Below, in pieces: positions 6,771 to 11,857 of a stretch of DNA of 11,857 nucleotides. The notes below the pieces were generated by a model. The model did no database searches. It was given only the letters and a program-made list of their open reading frames with translations, and was not told the DNA's origin. The DNA is from JBOGVA01 sp050692195 (lineage in GTDB: Bacteria > Actinomycetota > UBA4738), in the NCBI GenBank assembly GCA_050692195.1, contig JBOGVA010000088.1, positions 1 through 11,857 on the forward strand, written 5' to 3'. A program made the position numbers and the translations under genes. Every line of letters starts with the position of its first letter. Within the stretch, counting starts at the first letter, position 1.

Positions 6771-7244
6771 GACTGCGAGTGTGAGGCGCAACCGGGTGCG
6801 TCATGGTTCCCGAGGCTGCATCGGCGCTCTCGGCCATGGAATGCAGACCAGCAGGTCAAAGGCCCCTTCCAGGCGTGTGGATTCTGTGTGCGCCCGGCCC
6901 CGGGCACAGGGGGCGCTGACTATCCAGGACGCGTCTTCGACTGCGAGCTACACCCGACAGGAACTGCGACAAGACCGACCTTCCCGTGAGCCTGGTCAGG
7001 GGCGGTCCGCACGACCTCGCAAGCGCGCCTTGCTAACGCTGCGCTAACGTGCGCGCGGCCGTAGCCATAGGCCGGCCTTGGTAGAGCCCTAACACCTCAC
7101 GGGCACTGCTGCGGACCCGACTGATCGAGTCCGACAGAAGAGGCTACGGAGGCGGATCGTGTGGCGCTTCGAACGCAGCACGCCCCGTGGAGCAGTGGCA
7201 GCTGGACGTCACCGGGCACCCGCGAAGTCCCATCACCAGCGCCG
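6771..7244. other. 474-nt convergent intergenic region, no gene seen
   Basis: No frame here has a start with an SD and a recognisable protein. It lies between the 3' ends of the cyclase gene and the YCII-domain gene. It holds a bulged hairpin (TGTG 6887-6890 and CCC 6893-6895 against GGGCACA 6902-6908), a hairpin GGCCG (7057-7061)/CGGCC (7073-7077), and two copies of GCTAACG (7032-7038 and 7043-7049) exactly 11 bp apart. None has a T run. Termination for both genes probably occurs here, but no single site stands out. Confidence 0.5.
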
Positions 7245-7691
7245 TCACTCCTTCTTCTGCGCGATCTCCTTCTCGAGCTCGCGGGCGCGGTCCACCGCCG
7301 GGCCCTCACCGAACTCGTCGAGCTCGAAGAGCTGGCGGATCTCGATCTCACCCTCCGGGCCGTACTCGCGCTCGTACCCGTGAGCGCCGCCGGTCTCGAA
7401 CGGCACCCGCTTCGCCCACTCGATGGCCTCCGCCATGGACTTCGCTTCGATGATCCAGTAGCCCGCGACCAGCTCCTTCGACTCTGGGAAGGGTCCCTCG
7501 ACCACGGTGCGCTTTCCGCCGGAGAACTTGACGCGTGCTCCCTCAGCGGTCGGGTGGAGTCCTGACAGATCGAGCAGCACGCCGGCTTTCGCGAGCTCCT
7601 CGTTGTACTTGCCCATCGCGGCCAACATCTCCTCGCTCGGCAGCTCCCCGGGCGGCTGGTCTCCCTTGATGATCATCATGAACCTGGGCAT
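7245..7691 (-). CDS. YCII/DGPF-domain protein
   Basis: A 148-residue YCII-related (DGPF) protein. The signature region is VVEGPFPESKELVAGYWIIEAKSM at 63-86, where VEGPF replaces the usual DGPF, followed by the helix AEAIEWAKRVP (87-97). The opening strand PRFMMIIKGD (2-11) is typical. The C-terminus (131-148) is a charged helix. These ferredoxin-like-fold proteins are often found near ECF sigma factors or other small enzymes; no catalytic role is established. The ATG at 7691 is preceded by AGAGG at 8 nt. It starts 113 nt after the end of the dihydrofolate-reductase-like gene on the same strand, so it may be co-transcribed or have its own promoter; no convincing promoter is visible in that gap. 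Confidence 0.88.
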   Translation of the reverse strand: MPRFMMIIKGDQPPGELPSEEMLAAMGKYNEELAKAGVLLDLSGLHPTAEGARVKFSGGKRTVVEGPFPESKELVAGYWIIEAKSMAEAIEWAKRVPFETGGAHGYEREYGPEGEIEIRQLFELDEFGEGPAVDRARELEKEIAQKKE

Positions 7692-7804
7692 CGTGGTGCC
7701 TCTCTTCCCTTTCGAGCCGGCCCCGGACGCTTTCGACCGTGACAACCCGACTCTATCAGCGCGTCGGACGAGCGCCCCCAGTAGCGCGACTTCAGCCGTG
7801 CTCG

Positions 7805-8365
7805 CTATCCCGCGGCGTAGCCCAGATACATCACTCCGGAAGCGAACGTCCGGGTCTCCCTCTGCCGGAGGCGGATCGGGGTCTCGAGCTTCGGGAAGAA
7901 GGGCGTGCCGGCTCCGAGGATGATGGGATGGACGAGAAGCCGATATTCGTCGACCAGGCCACGGCGGATGAAGGCCGAGGCCAGTGTCGGGCCTCCGACG
8001 TGGAGATCGCCGTCAAACTCGGTCCGGAGCCGCGCGAGCTCGTCGCCGATGTCGCCGCTCACGAGCCGACTATTCCAATCGACGCTGGCGAGGGTGGACG
8101 AGAAGACGACCTTCGGCTTCTCTTTCCAGATCCGGGCGAAGTCGAGCATGGCGTCGGTTGCCGACGGATCGGACTCCGCGGTCGGCCAGTACGCCGCCAT
8201 CACCTCGTACAGCCGTCGACCGTAGAGGAACGCGTCCGCCTCGCGTTCGTGATCGTTGAACCAGGTGTGCAGCTCCTCGTCGACGTTTGTCCAATCGAGG
8301 GCGTGGTCAGGGGTCTCGACGTAGCCGTCGAGCGATACGTTCATCGTGTAGATCAGCTTGCCCAT
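7805..8365 (-). CDS. dihydrofolate reductase family (RibD C-terminal domain) protein
   Basis: A 186-residue protein with the RibD C-terminal/DHFR-like fold. Marks in order: opening strand GKLIYTMNVSLDGYVE (2-17), FLYGRRLYEVM (46-56), KVVFSSTL (85-92), DLHVGGPTLASAFI (120-133; the VGG nucleotide-binding loop) and VDEYRLLVHPIILGAGTPFF (138-157). NAD(P)H binding is expected from the family; the substrate is unknown, and it is not a housekeeping folA or ribD. The ATG at 8365 has no SD of its own. A strong SD lies 56 nt upstream and serves a 19-codon ORF that overlaps this start by 13 nt, so translation probably depends on coupling. It sits directly below the HD-GYP/LuxR gene and is likely co-transcribed with it. 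Confidence 0.88.
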   Translation of the reverse strand: MGKLIYTMNVSLDGYVETPDHALDWTNVDEELHTWFNDHEREADAFLYGRRLYEVMAAYWPTAESDPSATDAMLDFARIWKEKPKVVFSSTLASVDWNSRLVSGDIGDELARLRTEFDGDLHVGGPTLASAFIRRGLVDEYRLLVHPIILGAGTPFFPKLETPIRLRQRETRTFASGVMYLGYAAG

Positions 8366-8412
8366 CCGGCCAACCAGTCGTCGCGGCCGAGGACATCGGT
8401 AGCTCTGCCCAT
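8353..8412 (-). CDS. 19-codon ORF overlapping the DHFR-like gene start
   Basis: An ATG at 8412, 8 nt below a near-perfect SD GGAGGTGA (8421-8428), opens a frame coding MGRATDVLGRDDWLAGWAS and stops at 8353-8355, 13 nt inside the DHFR-like gene. The SD contains the TGA stop of the HD-GYP/LuxR gene. The strong SD and overlap suggest a coupling peptide rather than chance, but the peptide is unlike any family I know, and a frameshift between an older start and the present gene cannot be excluded. Confidence 0.35.
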   Translation of the reverse strand: MGRATDVLGRDDWLAGWAS

Positions 8413-8420
8413 CTTTCCAC

Positions 8421-9965
8421 TCACCTCCGGAGGAGACCGTGTTCCATCGCGAACATCGCCGCGGCGGCTCGGGTGGACGCCCCGATCTTCGAGTAGATGT
8501 GCTGAACGTGATGCTCCGCGGTGCGTGACGAGATGTAGAGGCTGCCGGCGATGGCGCGGTTCGAGTGGCCACGAGCGAGGAGCCGGAGGACCTCGACCTC
8601 TCGGTCGGACAGGTTCGCCGGCCACGCCGTCCGAACCTTCGGCGCCCGCTGCCCGGCCGCCTCGATCACCGCGCGGACGCACTCGGGGTCCAGCCGGCCC
8701 GACCGCGCCTCCTCCGCCAGCGCCTCTGACGCGGTCTCGGGAGACAGCGCCGGACGGTGAGGACGGTCTTGGGTCATGGCCTGGAAGGCGTCCGCGGCCC
8801 CCAGGACCCGGGCGGCTACGGGCACTTCCCCGCCGGAGGCTCCTCGATGGTACCCGGAGCCGTCCTGTCGCTCGTGGTGCATCCCTGCCATCCGGGCCAC
8901 CGGCTCCAGAATCGGGGACCGAGCCAGGATCCGCTCGGTCTGGTAAGGGTGCAGCCGAACCCGCTCCCAGTCGGTCGTGCTGAGGGGCGCGTTCTTCTCC
9001 CAGATCCCATTGGAGACGGCCAGCCGGCCAAGGTCGTGAAGCAGGGCCGCTCGCCGGAGGTCCGTGACACGCTCGGGGTCGAGGCCCAGGCCGCCCGCGG
9101 CCCGCTCCGACAGGTCGGCCACCTCACTGGAGTGATCGAGCATGAACGGCGACTTGAGATCGACCATGTCGGCGAAGGTCCGAGCCAGGCCATCCAGGCC
9201 GTCAGGACCGATCGTGCGCCGCGGCTCGGGCTCGGCGTCGAGCGCGGCTTCCCAGACGTCCCGGGAGGCGATCTCCTCCAAGATGCCAGTTCCGAATCGC
9301 GAGAACGCCTCGGCCAGCGCGGGGTCGAACCACCCACCCGCACGCCGGCGGATCACGTCGACAGCCGACTCCGGACCGCCAAGCCGGTTGAAGATGACGG
9401 CCTGGTGGCCGACGTCGGCCAGCCGGGCGGGGAGGACGATGTCCTCGCCGGCCAGGCCCTGAGGTGTCCCCTTCCCGTCCCACCGCTCGAAGACCTGGAA
9501 CACCCCGTCCCGGACGCCTTGGCCCAGGTCCAGCCGCTCGGCGAGCCGGGCGCCGACCTCGCAGATGGCCCCCAGGATGAGCTGGTCGCCCTTCTTCCCG
9601 GCGCGCAGGGCCCGGGCCAGGTACCGCACCCGGTCGAGACCGGTCCCCCTACCCATCTGAAGCAGCAGGGCGAAGGCCTCCCGAGGATTCCCGAAATCGC
9701 TGCGCTCCGCCACCGGGCGGGAAGCCAGCTCGTCTCCACCGAGGTACGTCTCCTCGTGGGCCGTTGCCGTGCACCCCAGGTGGCGGAGGAGCGTCGTGTA
9801 GTACACGTCGGAGACCCTCGCCTCGGGGATGCCCATCCGCCTAGCCAGCGCGGTGGCGACGAGGCAGGCTCGGATCGCCTTCTCGGGCTCCTGACCCATC
9901 CCCAGATCCGTGGCCACGGACAGGGCCGCCAGGAGGTCGGCCAGCCGGAGCTGCTCGCCGGGCAT
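8421..9965 (-). CDS. tandem HD-GYP phosphohydrolase with LuxR-type DNA-binding domain
   Basis: A 514-residue cytoplasmic regulator. Residues 265-440 are an HD-GYP-like domain with the metal residues in place: His278, His310-Asp311 (LLHDLGR), His339 (RLHPYQTERIL), His363-His364 (MHHERQDGSGY) and Asp392 (ADAFQAM); GYP is changed to GYH (371-373). Residues about 10-230 look like an older, inactive copy: HD is HL (62-63), yet WDGKGTPQGLAGEDIVLPARLADVG (162-186) still matches the WDGxGYPxGL...ARIxAVAD pattern. Residues 452-512 are a LuxR HTH (LSDREVEVLRLLARGHSNRAIA, recognition helix 479-495). HD-GYP proteins often cleave cyclic dinucleotides; activity here is unproven. Start: ATG 9965 with SD GAGGAG (9970-9975), both within a 41-nt hairpin. 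It is divergent from the MFS gene, a possible target. Confidence 0.92.
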   Translation of the reverse strand: MPGEQLRLADLLAALSVATDLGMGQEPEKAIRACLVATALARRMGIPEARVSDVYYTTLLRHLGCTATAHEETYLGGDELASRPVAERSDFGNPREAFALLLQMGRGTGLDRVRYLARALRAGKKGDQLILGAICEVGARLAERLDLGQGVRDGVFQVFERWDGKGTPQGLAGEDIVLPARLADVGHQAVIFNRLGGPESAVDVIRRRAGGWFDPALAEAFSRFGTGILEEIASRDVWEAALDAEPEPRRTIGPDGLDGLARTFADMVDLKSPFMLDHSSEVADLSERAAGGLGLDPERVTDLRRAALLHDLGRLAVSNGIWEKNAPLSTTDWERVRLHPYQTERILARSPILEPVARMAGMHHERQDGSGYHRGASGGEVPVAARVLGAADAFQAMTQDRPHRPALSPETASEALAEEARSGRLDPECVRAVIEAAGQRAPKVRTAWPANLSDREVEVLRLLARGHSNRAIAGSLYISSRTAEHHVQHIYSKIGASTRAAAAMFAMEHGLLRR

Positions 9966-10001
9966 GCTTCTCCTCATCTCGGACGAGACCTGAAGCATGC
10001 C
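9961..10001 (-). promoter_or_regulatory. inverted repeat burying the start codon of the HD-GYP/LuxR gene
   Basis: GGCATGCTTC (9961-9970) and GAAGCATGCC (9992-10001) are perfect 10-bp inverted copies separated by 21 nt. In the minus-strand mRNA the start codon AUG (9965-9963) lies in the middle of this stem and the SD GAGGAG (9975-9970) lies at its edge and in the loop. A further TCTC/GAGA pairing (4 bp) can form inside the loop. The stem would hinder ribosome access, so translation may depend on temperature, a ligand, an RNA or a protein; alternatively the DNA repeat is a protein-binding site. Confidence 0.5.
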
Positions 10002-10035
10002 AGCCCGTCCTCCGGGGGGCCAGACGAGGGAAATA

Positions 10036-10047
10036 GGTAGGCCTACC
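10036..10047. promoter_or_regulatory. perfect 12-bp palindrome between divergent genes
   Basis: GGTAGGCCTACC is a perfect palindrome, extended outward by AT on both sides after one mismatch. It lies 71 nt from the HD-GYP/LuxR start and 59 nt from the MFS start, in the shared 141-nt region. This is a good place for an operator of both genes. Clear -35/-10 boxes were not found for either direction. The LuxR-type protein encoded alongside is the obvious candidate to bind it. Confidence 0.45.
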
Positions 10048-10059
10048 GATGCGCCGCTC

Positions 10060-10073
10060 CGAGCCGAAGCTCG
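10060..10073 (+). other. small hairpin in the MFS gene leader
   Basis: CGAGC (10060-10064) and GCTCG (10069-10073) form a 5-bp stem closed by a CGAA tetraloop, 33 nt before the MFS start codon. It may lie in the leader RNA; a role is not shown. Confidence 0.25.
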
Positions 10074-10106
10074 ATGCTTGCCGCATTCGCGCACCAGGAG
10101 GGAACG

Positions 10107-11306
10107 ATGATCCGAAGCCTGGAACTTCGGCAAGGAGAGGTGGAGGCGGCCAGGCCGCGCCTTTTCACCCCCGCCTTCGTAACCGTCACCCTGGCCTCGC
10201 TGGCCTATTTCACCGCCGAAGGAGTGCTCCTGCCCGCGCTCCCCCGTTATGTGGAAGGGCCGCTCGGAGGTGGCGACGTGGCCGTGGGCCTGGTGGTTGG
10301 AGCGTTCAGCCTGTCGGCGTTCTTCCTCCGCCCGTGGGCCGGTGGGTTGGGAGACCGCAGAGGACGGCGCCTCCTGATGGTGGTGGGAGCCGCGGTCTTC
10401 GCGATCTCGGTACTGGGGTACCTGGTGGCCCGGTCGCCGCTGACCCTGGCCGCGCTCCGTCTCCTGACCGGGGCGGGAGATGCACTGTTCTTCGTGGGAG
10501 TGTTTACGGCGGCCACCGATCTCGCTCCTCCCAACCGGCATGGCGAAGCGATGAGCTACTTCTCCCTTTCGATCTACGTTGGCATCGGCATCGGCCCCCT
10601 CCTGAGCGAGGCGGCCATCGACGTCATCGGGTTCCCCGGGGCGTGGCTCCTGGCCGCGCTCGGCGCCGCGATTGCCATCACCCTTAGCACACGGATGCCT
10701 GACACGAGGCCCGAGCCGAGCGTGGGAAGCGCCGCCCGCCGCCGATTGATCCATCGAGCGGGCCTCCTGCCCGGCCTCGTCATGCTGACGAGCATCTGGG
10801 GGATGGCGGGCTTCCTCACCTTCGTCCCCCTGTACGCCCTGGATCTCGGGATGTCGGGGTCGTGGCTGGTCCTCGGACTGTTTTCGGCAGTCGTGGTCCT
10901 GGTGCGCAGCCTCGGCGCCCGGATCCCCGACCGACTGGGTGCGGGGCGAGCCACCAGGCTGGCTTTGGCCGCTTCCACCCTTGGGCTCCTGAGCGCCGGC
11001 CTCTGGCACAGCCCCGCCGGTCTCGTCGTGGGGACCGCCGTTTTCGGTCTGGGGATCGCCCTTTTCACGCCCGCGCTCATGACACTGGCCGTTGATGGGG
11101 TCCCACCGACCGAGCGCGGCGCGGTCATCGGGACCACGTCCGCCTTCCTTGATCTGGCCTTCGGCCTGGGGCCGGCTACCCTCGGATTCGTTGCAGCCGG
11201 GGTGGGGCGTGAGGGCACGTTCGTGACGGGAGCAGGCGTGGCCCTCGCTGGCCTGGCGATCGTCGTGGGCTCCCGGCTGGGCCAGGCTCAATCCCGGGCT
11301 CGGTGA
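10107..11306 (+). CDS. major facilitator superfamily (MFS) transporter
   Basis: A 399-residue inner-membrane transporter with about 12 hydrophobic segments in two halves, split by a polar loop at about 196-216 (DTRPEPSV...RRRLIHR). The MFS motif A is clear in the first half, GGLGDRRGRRLL (79-90), and a weaker copy lies in the second half, ARIPDRLGAGRA (271-282). TM1 is around 22-46. The length and layout are typical of proton-driven exporters of small molecules (sugar or drug efflux branch); the substrate is unknown. The ATG at 10107 follows AGGAGGG (10096-10102) at 4 nt; an in-frame ATG 33 nt upstream has no SD. It is divergent from the HD-GYP/LuxR gene, which may control it. Confidence 0.92.
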   Translation: MIRSLELRQGEVEAARPRLFTPAFVTVTLASLAYFTAEGVLLPALPRYVEGPLGGGDVAVGLVVGAFSLSAFFLRPWAGGLGDRRGRRLLMVVGAAVFAISVLGYLVARSPLTLAALRLLTGAGDALFFVGVFTAATDLAPPNRHGEAMSYFSLSIYVGIGIGPLLSEAAIDVIGFPGAWLLAALGAAIAITLSTRMPDTRPEPSVGSAARRRLIHRAGLLPGLVMLTSIWGMAGFLTFVPLYALDLGMSGSWLVLGLFSAVVVLVRSLGARIPDRLGAGRATRLALAASTLGLLSAGLWHSPAGLVVGTAVFGLGIALFTPALMTLAVDGVPPTERGAVIGTTSAFLDLAFGLGPATLGFVAAGVGREGTFVTGAGVALAGLAIVVGSRLGQAQSRAR

Positions 11307-11424
11307 AGCTGACGGCTGGAGATCGGCCGTCCCCGAAAGCGTTGCCGCTGGCAGAACGCGTCACGCGGTGTCCCGTACCTTCAACCCCGAAGGGATACAG
11401 GTCAACGCGGTCAGCGCGGAGCTT

Positions 11425-11440
11425 CGGACCGTTCGGTCCG
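11425..11440 (+). terminator. hairpin in the gap after the MFS gene
   Basis: CGGACC (11425-11430) and GGTCCG (11435-11440) form a perfect 6-bp stem with loop GTTC, 118 nt below the MFS stop and without a T tract. It is the strongest structure in the 272-nt gap before the CoA-binding gene, and could be a GC-type terminator or a regulatory repeat. Nothing else recognisable is seen in the gap. Confidence 0.25.
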
Positions 11441-11578
11441 TCGGCCGAGGCGCCCACTCGAGGCAGGTTCGGCTCGCTCCACCAATCTCACGATACCGGC
11501 AATGGAAGCGCGCCTCCGGTTGTTGAGTGGTCACAGGGGAATGGAAGAAGAGGCTCTATTCACGGACGGGAGGGCCAC

Positions 11579-11857
11579 ATGAGCGGCCCCGAGGTGCGCT
11601 CCCGGGAGAAGCTCGTCCGGATCTACCGGGAGACCAGAACGATCGCGGTGGTAGGAGCCTCGGCCAACGAGGCGAAGGCGGCGCATGCGATCCCCAGGTA
11701 TCTGCGGCAACAGGGGTACCGGATCATCCCAGTGAACCCCCGCGGCGGCGAGATCCTCGCCGAGCGCGTCTACCCGTCGCTCCACGAGATCGACGTGCCG
11801 GTCGACGTCGTGGACGTCTTCCGACCTCCGAACGAAGCCGAGGCCGTGGCCCGCGAC
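11579..11857 (+). CDS. CoA-binding domain protein (YccU/COG1832 type), 3' end cut off
   Basis: The first 93 residues of a CoA-binding Rossmann-fold protein, open to the window edge. Visible marks: helix SREKLVRIYRET (8-19), the nucleotide loop IAVVGASANEAKAAH (22-36), helix IPRYLRQQGYR (38-48), the diagnostic IIPVNPRGGEILAERVYPSL (49-68) and VDVVDVFRPPNEA (75-87). Single-domain members are usually about 130-150 residues, so roughly 40-50 residues are missing if it is one of these. It could instead be the N-terminus of a longer acyl-CoA-synthetase-like protein, though the VNPR...YPSL form favours the short family. The ATG at 11579 follows GGGAGGG (11568-11574) at 4 nt spacing. The role is unknown beyond probable CoA binding. 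Confidence 0.88.
   Translation, partial: MSGPEVRSREKLVRIYRETRTIAVVGASANEAKAAHAIPRYLRQQGYRIIPVNPRGGEILAERVYPSLHEIDVPVDVVDVFRPPNEAEAVARD

Noticed and set aside
6781..7047. An 88-codon plus-strand frame after the cyclase gene
   Set aside because: No SD, no recognisable motif and poor codon bias; treated as chance.
10036..10047. Iron box of the DtxR/IdeR type
   Set aside because: The known box is a 19-bp repeat with a TTAGGTTAGGCTAACCTAA-like odd centre. GGTAGGCCTACC has an even centre and lacks the outer TTA/TAA, so the likeness is superficial.
8421..11291. A minus-strand open frame extending the HD-GYP/LuxR protein to over 900 codons
   Set aside because: The extension is antisense to the MFS gene and of biased composition. 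An SD-supported ATG at 9965 gives a complete protein.
1..11857. CRISPR array, insertion sequence, prophage, toxin-antitoxin or defence island
   Set aside because: No regularly spaced repeats, transposase, integrase, terminal repeats or known defence gene families were found on either strand. The STAND ATPase is fused to a cyclase and TPRs and has no effector domain.

Overview
The window is a high-GC bacterial chromosome segment. Codons end almost always in G or C, GTG starts occur, one promoter points to a leaderless mRNA, and the gene families (a class III cyclase/STAND/TPR protein, an HD-GYP/LuxR fusion, an ArsR-type repressor with an SRPBCC partner) are all common in soil Actinomycetota. 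The order or family cannot be fixed from sequence alone. There is no integrase, transposase, CRISPR array, phage gene or whole RNA gene.

Layout. Positions 1-60 hold the edge of a cut-off gene. Positions 137-2295 are a minus-strand operon: ArsR-like winged-helix regulator, then an SRPBCC/AHSA1-type protein (1-nt stop/start overlap), then an alpha/beta hydrolase (15-nt gap). Its promoter (TTGACA, 18 nt, TAGGAT) carries an inverted repeat, GACAA-N6-TTGTC, between and over the promoter elements, as expected for autorepression. Divergent from it is a small TfoX N-terminal-domain gene (2468-2812), followed by two hairpins, then an SMP-30/gluconolactonase-like gene (3081-3959). A 340-nt gap follows with a tRNA T-arm-like sequence and a long inverted repeat. 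Then comes an 822-residue class III nucleotide cyclase/NB-ARC ATPase/TPR protein (4302-6770).

After a 474-nt convergent gap, a second minus-strand cluster runs from 9965 down to 7245: a tandem HD-GYP/LuxR-HTH protein, a 19-codon ORF, a dihydrofolate-reductase-like (RibD C-terminal) protein and a YCII/DGPF-domain protein. Divergent from the HD-GYP gene is an MFS transporter (10107-11306). The 141-nt region between them has a perfect 12-bp palindrome and a 10-bp inverted repeat that would bury the start codon of the HD-GYP gene in the mRNA. The window ends inside a CoA-binding-domain protein gene (11579 onward).

How the genes fit together. The clearest unit is the repressor/SRPBCC/hydrolase operon, probably a small ligand-induced module. 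The second is the HD-GYP/LuxR gene, with its unusual translation-start hairpin and its coupled downstream genes. I did not find a convincing new defence or mobile system. The best leads are the start-codon hairpin at 9961-10001, the SD-in-stop coupling at 8353-8428, and the structured stretch at 4036-4120.
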